Under the pieces are notes generated by a model. That model had not been told where the DNA came from, did not search any database, and was given only the letters and a program-made list of their open reading frames with translations. The position numbers were made by a program, and so were the translations under genes. A stretch of 64,000 nucleotides of DNA from Candidatus Frackibacter sp. WG13 (lineage in GTDB: Bacteria > Bacillota > Halanaerobiia > Halobacteroidales > Acetohalobiaceae), in assembly GCF_900114655.1 (NCBI RefSeq), contig NZ_FOTT01000010.1, forward strand, positions 1 to 64,000. The letters run 5' to 3'. Below, one piece after another: positions 55,265 through 63,602 of this stretch. Position 1 is the first letter of the stretch. Every line of letters begins with the position of its first letter.

Positions 55265-56002
55265 TTAAGAGATCGAGTAGAGCTTACCAACTAAATTGAC
55301 TGGTTTAGAGATATTTTGCTTCAAATCATCTAGTCTATTCTCAGGTAAGGTAATTAATAAAACCGTAACTGGTCCAGCAGACTTATCAATATCAACATCA
55401 CTATTGATTAAATTCAGATTTAAACTATTCATTTCTGCCAATAATTTAGCTTCATATCTAACTCCTTTAGAACCAACAGGTAATATATCGTAAATATAAT
55501 CTAAAGTTAATATTTGTTGCATAGTTTCTAAGTTAGCAATTTCATCTTTATCAGCTATAACCTCTTCTCCCACTTTAGGCAATCCGACAGCAGCTATTAT
55601 ATCTCCTGCTCTAGAATTAGCAAGTTTTAAATCTTCTTCACTAACTACTCCAACAACTGTAATCCCTACTCCAGTTTCAGAAGTAGGAATATTCTCTTCA
55701 GTACTCCCATTTAACACTTTATCTGCATCTAAATTTAATTGTTCTAGTTCATCTTTTATACCTGCTATAATCTTCTTCCCTGTAGGTTCATACTCCACAC
55801 TTAAAGTATTAACTATTGACAAAGGTGTAGCTCTAACAGCCAAAAGCTCCATCAAAGCTACTCGCACCCCTAACCTTCCTACTATCTCTCCCGGCACAAC
55901 AACTTTATCACCGCTCTTAGGACCAATCCCTCCACTTGAATCACAAGCTATAATCATCTTCTGTTTTGCTGGTAAATCTATTATAGAAATATCCCTCTTC
56001 AT
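55265..56002 (-). CDS. cblS: Alpha-ribazole kinase CblS (AIR-synthase/PurM-like fold)
   Basis: This 245-residue protein begins with IIDLPAKQKMIIACDSSGGIGPK and contains VVPGEIVGRLGVRVALMELLAVRATPLSIVN-like sequence, an ATP-binding PurM-like N-terminus. TGVGITVVGVVSEEDL and GDIIAAVGLPKVGEEV follow. CblS phosphorylates alpha-ribazole so it can enter the nucleotide-loop pathway. The call rests on this sequence type together with cblT and cobT as neighbours. It starts 353 bp after the cblT stop. Confidence 0.8.
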   Translation of the reverse strand: MKRDISIIDLPAKQKMIIACDSSGGIGPKSGDKVVVPGEIVGRLGVRVALMELLAVRATPLSIVNTLSVEYEPTGKKIIAGIKDELEQLNLDADKVLNGSTEENIPTSETGVGITVVGVVSEEDLKLANSRAGDIIAAVGLPKVGEEVIADKDEIANLETMQQILTLDYIYDILPVGSKGVRYEAKLLAEMNSLNLNLINSDVDIDKSAGPVTVLLITLPENRLDDLKQNISKPVNLVGKLYSIS

Positions 56003-56355
56003 CTACTATCACCTCTATATATCATTAGTAATTAATAATCAATATCAATTTGAAGTGCAATTGTCAATTAAAATCATTAGTTTAAAATAATAATTTAAAA
56101 CTTTTAATTTGAGATTTTTAAGTAACTATTAAAAATATTTGACACAAGACTTTTTATTTTCAGGCATCATTGATATTAATCAGTATCAGTTAAGTATTAC
56201 CCTTAATCATATTTTTAGTATGAATATAATTATTCAAGCTCTTAAAATCTTTTAATTTTCAATTGCAAATTATCAGTTATCATTAGTCTGTGCCTTGTCT
56301 GGGTTAGTCTGTGTCTAATTATTTTTAATGTTTTTAACTGTAATCTGTCATCTAT

Positions 56356-56859
56356 TTAATTTAACATCCGATAAACAACAATAGCTAACACGATATTAAC
56401 CGCTGAACCAAGTAGTAATACTGGAGTCATCCCAACAAAAAAGCCCATCCCTACTAAAGGAATTAATAACACATTAATTACTACCCCATTAACCAAAATT
56501 GCTGTAATTGCTGCTATAACTAAATTTATTTTTTGATTCAAATACCTAAATATCAAACCGCAAATCCCCATCAAAACACCAATCAAAATATGAATCGGTC
56601 CTAAAGGAAAACCTACCTTAAATGCTGAAAGTAAATGTCCTAATCCTAAAACTATAGCACCCTCAACTCCACCAGCAAAAAGAGCCAAAAAGTAACCAGG
56701 CGCTGAATCTAAAGCTACAGTCCCAATCGGACTAGGCAAAGTAATCCAAGCACCTAATCCACTCATAGCTATAAACAAAGCCATTCGTACTAATCTCTTA
56801 GTCTCCCAGAATTCTTCTTTGTTCTTAACTCTTGTAGTATTATCAAGTTTGGAACTCAT
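56356..56859 (-). CDS. cblT: ECF transporter S component, CblT-like alpha-ribazole transporter
   Basis: This 167-residue membrane protein has about six TM segments (28-45, 52-70, 75-90, 95-112, 117-138, 143-163) and GALITLPSPIGTVALDSAPGYF-type sequence near residue 37-58. It is of the ECF S-component type. CblT is known to bring in alpha-ribazole together with CblS, and the pairing here fits. It would need an ECF A/A'/T module from elsewhere. Other vitamin-type substrates cannot be excluded from sequence alone. Confidence 0.78.
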   Translation of the reverse strand: MSSKLDNTTRVKNKEEFWETKRLVRMALFIAMSGLGAWITLPSPIGTVALDSAPGYFLALFAGGVEGAIVLGLGHLLSAFKVGFPLGPIHILIGVLMGICGLIFRYLNQKINLVIAAITAILVNGVVINVLLIPLVGMGFFVGMTPVLLLGSAVNIVLAIVVYRMLN

Positions 56860-56922
56860 TATTTCATTACCCCCTTAGTGTTATTTTAAAGTTCAATTGA
56901 AGATTAACAATTGACAATTAAA

Positions 56923-56960
56923 AGCCTTAGTCTTAACCTCAACCTTAACCTAAACCTGAG
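56923..56960. repeat. Degenerate CCTNAN hexamer run, copy 2
   Basis: CCTTAG-TCTTAA-CCTCAA-CCTTAA-CCTAAA-like hexamers lie in the gap between cobT and cblT. The run sits next to the 25-bp duplication and the palindromic element. Confidence 0.55.
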
Positions 56961-56963
56961 GTT

Positions 56964-57062
56964 CATTAGCCTCAACTTGTGCTTCCTCATCCAGCCTATA
57001 AATCAAGGCTGGCTGTGGTTGATTTGTTACTTCGCCTCATTAGCCTCAACTTGTGCTTCCTC
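56964..57062. repeat. 25-bp duplication of the cobT 3' end around a palindrome
   Basis: The 25 bases at 57038-57062, which encode the last residues of CobT, are repeated exactly at 56964-56988, 74 bp away. Between them lies the palindromic element (56991-57012), also found at 18511-18532. Confidence 0.75.
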
Positions 57063-58085
57063 CAACGTCGCCATTTCACTTATAATTCTTGTTGCTGCTT
57101 CTACTAAATTCATGCCTAATACTGCTCCTGTTCCTTCCCCTAATCGCATATCCATATCTAACATCGGTTCTAAGCCTAAGATTCGATAGATCTCAATGTG
57201 ACCTGGTTCTACTGATTTATGTGACGGAATTAGATAATCAACAACTTTCGGTTCTAGGTTCTGAGCTATTAATGCCGCTGCTCCAGAAATCAATCCATCA
57301 ATTAATACCGGAACTCGATTGGCTGCTGCTCCTAGCATAATACCAGCCATGCCTCCTATCTCTAGTCCTCCCACTTTAGATAAGATATCAATTCCATCAT
57401 CAGCTTGCGGTTGATTTATCTCTAAAGCCTCTGCTATAACTTCTTTCTTCTTTTTTAATTGTTTATTACTAATACCTGTCCCATAACCTACTGTTTCATC
57501 TAATGATAACTCTGTCATTGTCGTTAAAACAGCACTACTTGGAGTAGTATTACCGATTCCCATCTCCCCAGTTCCAATTAAGTTAGCTCCTTTATCAATT
57601 AACTCTTGAACGACTTCTATTCCTGCTTCAATACTAGCAACTGCTTCCTCGCGACTCATTGCTGCCCCTTGAGCTAAATTATCAGTTCCATATTTTATCT
57701 TCTTAACTACTAATTCTTCCGCCTCTATATCATTAGCCACTCCAATATCTACTATAACTACTTCTACTCCTACTTGATTAGCTAAAACATTGACTGCTGC
57801 TCCCTCGTTTAAAAAGTTATGAACCATCTGAGTAGTTACTGCTTGTGGAACAGTACTAACCCCTTCTTCCACAACCCCATGATCACCTGCCATTACAATA
57901 TGGGCTTTCTTATCTACTTTAGTAAATACATCTCTACCAATCCCAGCTAACTTAACTGCAATCTCTTCTAACTTACCTAAACTCCCTGGCGGTTTAGTTA
58001 AACTATCTAATCTCGCTTGTGCTTCCTCCATCTTTTCTTCATCTAAATTATCAATTCCTGCTATAGTTTCTTTTAATAATTCCAC
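57027..58085 (-). CDS. cobT: Nicotinate-nucleotide--benzimidazole phosphoribosyltransferase CobT
   Basis: From the GTG at 58085 this is a 352-residue enzyme that activates the lower-ligand base with nicotinate mononucleotide to give alpha-ribazole phosphate. LTKPPGSLGKLEEIAVKLAGI (about 25-45), VMAGDHGVVEEGVSTVPQAVT, GEMGIGNTTPSSA and GGLEIGGMAGIMLGAAANRVP are signature regions, and a Glu near residue 309-315 is the usual catalytic base. AAGGAG is 9 nt from the GTG, while the ATG at 58094 abuts it, so GTG is chosen. It follows bzaB across a heptamer array. Confidence 0.92.
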   Translation of the reverse strand: MELLKETIAGIDNLDEEKMEEAQARLDSLTKPPGSLGKLEEIAVKLAGIGRDVFTKVDKKAHIVMAGDHGVVEEGVSTVPQAVTTQMVHNFLNEGAAVNVLANQVGVEVVIVDIGVANDIEAEELVVKKIKYGTDNLAQGAAMSREEAVASIEAGIEVVQELIDKGANLIGTGEMGIGNTTPSSAVLTTMTELSLDETVGYGTGISNKQLKKKKEVIAEALEINQPQADDGIDILSKVGGLEIGGMAGIMLGAAANRVPVLIDGLISGAAALIAQNLEPKVVDYLIPSHKSVEPGHIEIYRILGLEPMLDMDMRLGEGTGAVLGMNLVEAATRIISEMATLEEAQVEANEAK

Positions 58086-58164
58086 TATAATCATCTCCTT
58101 GTAATTTTGTATTATTAGTAATATTATTAAAGATATCTTGCTAATTATTTTACCTTATAACTAA

Positions 58165-58269
58165 TCACTTATCACTAATCACTTGTCACTAGTCACTTGT
58201 CACTAGTCACTTGTCACTAGTCACTTGTCACTTGTCACTAGTCACTTGTCACTAGTCACTTGTCACTCA
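58165..58269. repeat. 15-unit heptamer tandem array between bzaB and cobT
   Basis: Fifteen consecutive 7-bp units fill these 105 bp in perfect register, mostly alternating TCACTTG and TCACTAG, with TCACTTA, TCACTAA and TCACTCA at the edges. The array ends 3 bp before the bzaB stop codon. Every unit contains TGA on the minus strand, so no frame can read through. Copy number is likely to vary. Confidence 0.9.
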
Positions 58270-58272
58270 TAA

Positions 58273-59550
58273 CTACCCCTGCAAATAATTAGCAACCAAT
58301 TCCATCGGCTCAGCCTTTTCATCCATGACCCTAGTCTCTTCCTTCTTCACTCCCTTACTCTTAGCTAACACTTTCTCTTGATTAATTGCTAACTTAGCCT
58401 GTTCCTGCCAATCTTCTTTAACCCGAGCTTCTGCCATTTTAGTATCTAGCTTACTAGCTTTTGATCCATATTTAGCTATATCTCCAGCATGAGTAGCCAT
58501 CCTCGCTGCAATCACTCCCTGTTTAATATCTTCTTTAGCAGGTAATCCTAAGTGTTCCGCTGGTGTAACATAACAGACAAAATCAGCTCCTGCCCAAGTA
58601 GCTTTTGCTCCTCCAATTGCTGCCACTATATGATCATAACCAGCTGCTATATCAGTTACTAACATTCCCAAAACAAAGAACGGAGCATCATGACATAATT
58701 CTTTCTGTACTTGAATTGTTGTCTCTATATGGTCTAACGGAACATGTCCTGGTCCTTCCACCATAGCCTGTACCCCAGCTTCTCTAGCCCTCTGTACTAA
58801 TTCACCAGTAACTAATAATCCTTGTACCTGAGCTCGGTCTAAAGAATCAACTACTGCTCCAGGTCTAATTCCATCACCTAAACTCAAAGTCACATCATGT
58901 TTCTTTGCAATCTCTAAAACTCGATCATATTGAGTATAAAGTGGATTTTCCTTTTGATGATGAAGCATCCACCCGGTTAAAAATCCACCACCACGACTCA
59001 CTACGTCAGTAACTCTTCCCTCATTCTTTAATCTCTCTAAAACTTCTAATGTCATTCCACAATGAATTGCCATAAAGTCTACCCCTGCTTCTGCCTGTCT
59101 TTCGATTTCATCAAAGATATCCTCTGCTTCCATCTCCACTACTGATCCATACTTATCAATACTCTTAATTCCTGCTTGATAGATCGGTACAGTGCCTACT
59201 GGTACATCGGCTATTTCTAAAGTATTTATTCTAATCTGATCTATATTCCCACCAGTACTCAGATCCATAATAGCATCAGCCCCAGCATCCAAAGCAGCTT
59301 GCAACTTCTCTTTCTCCCTCTCCATATCTGGATAATCTTTAGAAGCGCCAATACTTGCATTCACCTTTGTTCTTAATCCTGTTCCAATAGCTACATAACC
59401 TCTATCTTTACGATTTATATTAGCAGGAATTACTATCTCTCCTTTAGCAACCCCTTCTCTAATAACCTCTGCCGATACTTCTTCCGTATTAGCCACCTCT
59501 AACATTTCTTCTGTAATAATCCCTTCTTGAGCTTTAATCATTTGTGTCAT
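58273..59550 (-). CDS. bzaB: ThiC-like benzimidazole biosynthesis protein BzaB (no C-terminal Cys cluster)
   Basis: This 425-residue ThiC-family protein has GTGLRTKVNASIGASKDYPD, GADAIMDLSTGGNIDQIR, FMAIHCGMTLEVL, GGGFLTGWMLHHQKENPLY and MVEGPGHVPLDHIE. The C-terminal end reads EETRVMDEKAEPMELVANYLQG and lacks the CxxC...C motif that binds the SAM [4Fe-4S] cluster in ThiC and in the adjacent BzaA. With BzaA it is thought to turn aminoimidazole ribotide into 5-hydroxybenzimidazole. This copy may be a partner subunit rather than a radical enzyme. Plain ThiC is less likely in this setting. Confidence 0.82.
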   Translation of the reverse strand: MTQMIKAQEGIITEEMLEVANTEEVSAEVIREGVAKGEIVIPANINRKDRGYVAIGTGLRTKVNASIGASKDYPDMEREKEKLQAALDAGADAIMDLSTGGNIDQIRINTLEIADVPVGTVPIYQAGIKSIDKYGSVVEMEAEDIFDEIERQAEAGVDFMAIHCGMTLEVLERLKNEGRVTDVVSRGGGFLTGWMLHHQKENPLYTQYDRVLEIAKKHDVTLSLGDGIRPGAVVDSLDRAQVQGLLVTGELVQRAREAGVQAMVEGPGHVPLDHIETTIQVQKELCHDAPFFVLGMLVTDIAAGYDHIVAAIGGAKATWAGADFVCYVTPAEHLGLPAKEDIKQGVIAARMATHAGDIAKYGSKASKLDTKMAEARVKEDWQEQAKLAINQEKVLAKSKGVKKEETRVMDEKAEPMELVANYLQG

Positions 59551-59587
59551 AAATTCTTCCTCCCTTTAATTAAATTCAATTGATAAG

Positions 59588-59630
59588 AACCTCAGCCTTA
59601 GCCTTAGTCTCAACCTCAGCCTTAACCTTA
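59588..59630. repeat. Degenerate CCTNAN hexamer run, copy 3
   Basis: Seven CCTCAG/CCTTAG/TCTCAA/CCTTAA-like hexamers lie between bzaA and bzaB and run into the bzaA stop codon at 59628-59630. Confidence 0.6.
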
Positions 59631-60908
59631 ATTTAAATACCCATCAACAACCTTAATTGCACAATATTCACCGCACATCGCACATCCATCACTTCCGGCA
59701 GGATTTCTTCCTTCTCTTACTTGTTTGGCATTCTCAGGATTTAAAGATAGATTTATTTCTGCTTCCCAATTTAACTCTTTTCTTGCCTTAGCCATCTTTT
59801 CTTCTTTTCTCCAAGCCTCTTCCCGTCCTTTAGATAGATCCCCAACCTGTGCAGCAATCTTAGCAGCCATAACCCCGTCCCTGATATCCTCTTCGGTCGG
59901 AAAATCAAGATGTTCCACCGGAGTTACGTAACATAAAAAGTCTGCGCCAGCTGCCGCAGCAAAAGCTCCTCCTATCGCTGAATTAATATCATCTTCTCCT
60001 GTCGCTAAATCAGTTACTAACGGACCAAATACAAAGTAAGGAGCGTCATGACAGAGTTCTTTTTGTAACTGAATTGTACTCTTAATCTGGTCTAAAGGTA
60101 CATGACCAGGCCCTTTTACCATCATCTGTACACCGTAATCTCTTCCTTGATCCACTAACTCACCTAAAATAATTAACTCCTGAATTTGAGCTCTATCTAA
60201 AGAATCAGATATTGCTCCTGGACGAAAAGTATCAGCTAAACTAAGTGTAACATCATACCTCTTAGCAATCTCTAATAAACGATCATACTCTTTATAAAAT
60301 GGGTTCTCCTGTTGATTATGCAACATCCACCCGGCTAATATTTGGCCTCCATGACTGACTAAACCTTCAACTCGCCCTTCAAATTTCAATCTTTCCAATA
60401 CTTCTAACCTCAACCCAGCGTGAATTCCCATAAAGTCTACTCCATCTTCCGCTTGTTTTTCTACTATTTTAAATATATCATCAACTGTCATATTTAAGAT
60501 TGATTCTGTCTTCTCTTGACTCTCCTTAGCTGCCTGATAAATAGGTAGTGTTCCTACTGGTAGTTCTGTTGCCTTTAACACCTCTCTTCGAGCACTATCG
60601 ATATCCCCATCCTTACTTAAATCCATAACTGCATCAGTACCTAAGCTTACCGCTAAATTAACTTTCTTTAATTCAGTTTGAATATCAGTATAATCTCTAT
60701 AAAGTCCTACACTAGTATTAACTTTCGTCCTCAATCCTTTCCCAAATCCTTGACTAAACTTCACCTTTCTCTGCTTATTCTTAGGAATTACTATCCTTCC
60801 TGCTTCCACTTCGCTTCTAATCACTTCTGGTCTTACTCCTTCATTCTCCGCAACAAACTTCATCGCTGGTGTTATTTTCCCAGCTTTAGCTTTAATTAAT
60901 TGAGTCAT
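59628..60908 (-). CDS. bzaA: ThiC-like 5-hydroxybenzimidazole synthase subunit BzaA
   Basis: This 426-residue ThiC-family radical SAM-type protein has GKGLRTKVNTSVGLYRDYTD, FMGIHAGLRLEVLERL and MVKGPGHVPLDQIK (Lys where ThiC and BzaB have Glu). The C-terminal cluster motif CAMCGEYC has cysteines at 409, 412 and 416, spacing CX2CX3C against CX2CX4C in classical ThiC. It is the first gene behind a cobalamin riboswitch and is followed by bzaB and cobT, the usual anaerobic benzimidazole order. The enzyme family converts aminoimidazole ribotide to 5-hydroxybenzimidazole. Confidence 0.85.
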   Translation of the reverse strand: MTQLIKAKAGKITPAMKFVAENEGVRPEVIRSEVEAGRIVIPKNKQRKVKFSQGFGKGLRTKVNTSVGLYRDYTDIQTELKKVNLAVSLGTDAVMDLSKDGDIDSARREVLKATELPVGTLPIYQAAKESQEKTESILNMTVDDIFKIVEKQAEDGVDFMGIHAGLRLEVLERLKFEGRVEGLVSHGGQILAGWMLHNQQENPFYKEYDRLLEIAKRYDVTLSLADTFRPGAISDSLDRAQIQELIILGELVDQGRDYGVQMMVKGPGHVPLDQIKSTIQLQKELCHDAPYFVFGPLVTDLATGEDDINSAIGGAFAAAAGADFLCYVTPVEHLDFPTEEDIRDGVMAAKIAAQVGDLSKGREEAWRKEEKMAKARKELNWEAEINLSLNPENAKQVREGRNPAGSDGCAMCGEYCAIKVVDGYLN

Positions 60909-60942
60909 GTATCCTTCCTCCTTAAAAATTAGTTATAAATAC

Positions 60943-60982
60943 AAAAAAGTCCACGACCCCCCTTAAGAGGTCGTGGACTTTG
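60943..60982 (-). terminator. Intrinsic terminator of riboswitch 3
   Basis: A strong AGTCCACGACC/GGTCGTGGACT stem followed by TTTTTTGT on the minus strand lies between the aptamer and bzaA. Confidence 0.9.
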
Positions 60983-61035
60983 CCATCACCCACTACTATA
61001 ACTTATCTTCATTCCGCGAAAGACAAGATTTAGCG

Positions 61036-61256
61036 ATTAAACAGGCAGGTTTCCTGGCTCACAACAGACTTTGCTTCACCTTCCCTAGTTATTTTTAATC
61101 GATAACCAGGTGGTATAATTAAAGTAGTCTTTTATTGCTTACAGTGGCGGGACCGCGCTGTAACGAGAATAAATTAGCACATCTCATCCAGACTTCCCTT
61201 TTAAATCTGCTAATTAAAAAGTTTTCCTCCTTAACCAGCAAATCACCTATTTAATA
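61036..61256 (-). promoter_or_regulatory. Cobalamin riboswitch controlling bzaA-bzaB-cobT
   Basis: On the minus strand: AGGTGATTTGCTGG, AAAAGGGAAGTCTGG, GCGGTCCCGCCACTGTAAG, CTAGGGAAGG and the B12 box GAGCCAGGAAACCTGCCT. P1 pairs TATTAAATAGG with CCTGTTTAAT. It has a normal-sized variable arm. Together with its terminator it fills the gap 60909-61325. Confidence 0.9.
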
Positions 61257-61325
61257 AATATTAACTTTTATATTCCATATACTTATTTCAACACTGACTT
61301 AAAAACTCCTGCTTAAAATTAAAAA

Positions 61326-61640
61326 TTAATTTGCTTTTCTAAAAGGTACTACTACTTTTTCATCTAGCTTAATACTATTCTTTTCTTCCTCTTGTATAAG
61401 AAATGTTTTGGGAATTATATATAAAAAATCTTCAAACTCAAAACCATAATAGTGTTGACCATTCATATTCATCTCACCAATTGAAGATGCCTTTTCTTCT
61501 TTGACTAATTGAGTTAAATAATCATATATCTTATTATAGCGTTCTTTCTCTGGCATATTATAAATTAGTCGCTCCGGCATTGAAAAGATTTCTTTTAATA
61601 TTTCTGTAGTTGTGCAGATTTGACTCCTAGATAACTTCAC
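61326..61640 (-). CDS. Hypothetical protein downstream of sigE
   Basis: This 104-residue protein is soluble and not recognised. The first half is helical and polar (TTTEILKEIFSMPERLI, NKIYDYLTQLVKEEKAS). The second half reads like beta strands (GQHYYGFEFEDFLYIIPK, KVVVPF). It starts 68 bp after the sigE stop on the same strand, in the place where sigG is found in many spore formers. It may be transcribed with sigE. No function is proposed. Confidence 0.6.
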   Translation of the reverse strand: MKLSRSQICTTTEILKEIFSMPERLIYNMPEKERYNKIYDYLTQLVKEEKASSIGEMNMNGQHYYGFEFEDFLYIIPKTFLIQEEEKNSIKLDEKVVVPFRKAN

Positions 61641-61708
61641 ATTATCTTCCCCCTTATTATAGATTCCCCTATAGATACTTTATTAATTAATTTTATTAAA
61701 AGCTTTAA

Positions 61709-62449
61709 TTATACCTGCATCTTAGCAATTTCCCCTTGTAATTTTTTAATAATTCGCTTTTCTAAACGTGAAATATATGATTGAGAAATTCCTAAAATAT
61801 CAGCAACTTCTTTTTGCGTCATCTCTTCTTTGCCCTCACTTAAACCAAATCTCAAGATCATAATCTTTCTTTCACGTTCTGTTAAAACTTCCATAGCTTG
61901 CACTAATAACTCTCTATCAACATCTTCTTCTATGTACTTATAAATCAGATCCATTTCTGTACCTAATACATCGGATAATTTTAACTCATTTCCGTCCCAA
62001 TCAATATTTAAAGGCTCATCGAATGACACTTCTGATCGTTTCTTATTATTCCTCCTTAAGTACATTAAAATTTCATTTTCAATACAGCGTGAAGCATAAG
62101 TAGCCAACTTAATCTTCTTACTTACATCAAATGTATTAACTGCTTTAATCAAGCCAATTGTCCCTATAGAAACTAAGTCTTCAATATCTATTCCTGTATT
62201 CTCAAATTTACGTGCAATATAGACCACTAACCTTAAATTCCGTTCAATTAGGACACTCCTAACAGCCTGATCACCATCTTCTAACTTAGAAAGCAAATAA
62301 CTCTCTTCTTCATTAGATAAAGGCGGTGGCAATGCTTCACTACTCCCTACATAAAAGACATTCCTGGCTACATAAGTCCCTAACTTCTGTAACAACCTAA
62401 CATACTGAATCCTAACAAACAACTTAAACCTCCTGACCAAACTTAACAA
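61709..62449 (-). CDS. sigE: Sporulation sigma factor SigE (pro-sigma E)
   Basis: This 246-residue sigma-70-family protein has an N-terminal pro-sequence (about 1-27, basic and hydrophobic) that is removed on activation. Region 2 is [37 protein letters not shown] (quoted in parts: [22 protein letters not shown]). Region 4 has [14 protein letters not shown] and [22 protein letters not shown]. It drives early mother-cell transcription. It lies 43 bp downstream of the gene for its processing peptidase. Confidence 0.95.
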   Translation of the reverse strand: MLSLVRRFKLFVRIQYVRLLQKLGTYVARNVFYVGSSEALPPPLSNEEESYLLSKLEDGDQAVRSVLIERNLRLVVYIARKFENTGIDIEDLVSIGTIGLIKAVNTFDVSKKIKLATYASRCIENEILMYLRRNNKKRSEVSFDEPLNIDWDGNELKLSDVLGTEMDLIYKYIEEDVDRELLVQAMEVLTERERKIMILRFGLSEGKEEMTQKEVADILGISQSYISRLEKRIIKKLQGEIAKMQV

Positions 62450-62492
62450 ATCTAGCCCCCCTTTTAATGCACTGACTTTTAAAAGATACTGA

Positions 62493-63407
62493 CTATCTTA
62501 TAGTATTAATTAATCCTGGATTAACTAAAGCATTATAATCTGCATCTTGATCAAGCGGTTGGTCATAGACCCCAAGGATTACGTGATCAGTTACTAACTT
62601 CTCTTCTTGATAATATAGTATAACTTTGTCCGGTTTCAAGCCAATCATTAATTCATTCTGACTACCTACAACTGAAAATGGAATAAGCCTAAACCTATTA
62701 GCCCAAGTAGTCTCACTTAAAACTGTAGCTACTTCTTCAATTTGTAATTTTAAATCATAATTTGTAAAAATTTTTCGAATTTTCTTTGGTAGTATTTCTA
62801 ATAGTAGTTCTAATTCTATAATTATTACAGGAAGATTGGTTAATGGATCTCTTAACTGATTTCCAGTATCAACATATGCATTAACTTCTAGTTCTTCATC
62901 ATCAAACTTAATAATTAATGAAGTTAAAAAATTGTCCATCGAAACTTGCCCTTGAAATAAACGCCAACTAAATTTTCCTAAAACCCCTAAGAATATAATA
63001 CCTATTAAAAATATCCAAGTATCCTGTATCGAAAGATTAAAGCCTTCATTTAGTTCTGTAAATTGTGACTGCAAATTCAAATTATAACCTGCCATTAATA
63101 TTCCAGCAGCTAAAAATGTAATTAGATAGAAATATCCTAATGCCTGAATAAATCGCCTTATTCGTAGTGGAAAATAAGCTATAATAACCATTAAGATAGA
63201 TATTAAGAAATAAATAATTATATTATTCCAATTCTGCAATTGGGGAAATAACATTAAAATAGTATATGCCGTCCCAACCGCTGCACTTAAAATCAAACGC
63301 CAAATTTTATAATCAATATTTACTAAACGTCCAGTAGTCCATAAAAGTAGATAATTCATTACTAAATTAATTATAAGTAATACATCCCAATAAATAGTTA
63401 ATTCCAT
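62493..63407 (-). CDS. spoIIGA: Sigma-E processing peptidase SpoIIGA
   Basis: This 304-residue protein has five N-terminal TM segments (about 5-25, 37-55, 60-80, 87-108, 130-145) and a C-terminal aspartic-protease-like domain with [13 protein letters not shown]; Asp180 is the catalytic residue. A late segment reads [20 protein letters not shown]. It cleaves the pro-sequence from SigE in the mother cell after a forespore signal. The ftsZ-spoIIGA-sigE order matches spore-forming Bacillota. Confidence 0.93.
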   Translation of the reverse strand: MELTIYWDVLLIINLVMNYLLLWTTGRLVNIDYKIWRLILSAAVGTAYTILMLFPQLQNWNNIIIYFLISILMVIIAYFPLRIRRFIQALGYFYLITFLAAGILMAGYNLNLQSQFTELNEGFNLSIQDTWIFLIGIIFLGVLGKFSWRLFQGQVSMDNFLTSLIIKFDDEELEVNAYVDTGNQLRDPLTNLPVIIIELELLLEILPKKIRKIFTNYDLKLQIEEVATVLSETTWANRFRLIPFSVVGSQNELMIGLKPDKVILYYQEEKLVTDHVILGVYDQPLDQDADYNALVNPGLINTIR

Positions 63408-63562
63408 TTAACTTTACTCCTCTATTATATATATATTAGATTCTCAAGAAAAAATCACCTGCCAAATTTAATTTTTAATTTTTGTAATCTTTTTAGAGGT
63501 TATTAGCAATAATTTACCTATTTATATTTTTTACATTCTTTTTGTCATTCCTTGCCGAAAAT

Positions 63563-63595
63563 GAAAAATCTCGATCCCCCTTGGGAATCGAGACT
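63563..63595 (-). terminator. Intrinsic terminator after ftsZ
   Basis: TCTCGATtCCC/GGGgATCGAGA stem and TTTTTC on the minus strand, 8 bp beyond the ftsZ stop. It separates ftsZ from spoIIGA. Confidence 0.85.
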
Positions 63596-63602
63596 TAATA
63601 AA

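Noticed and set aside
56003-56355. Structured RNA or small gene in the cblT-cblS gap
   Set aside because: The 353 bp are AT-rich with short simple repeats (for example GTCTGTG copies near 56287 and 56310); no ORF, riboswitch core or terminator could be supported.
58165-58269. Possible CRISPR array
   Set aside because: Units are 7 bp and contiguous with no spacers and no cas genes nearby; it is a simple tandem repeat.
63408-63540. Spo0A box upstream of spoIIGA
   Set aside because: Only a weak TGACAAA-like match was seen; not enough to call an operator.
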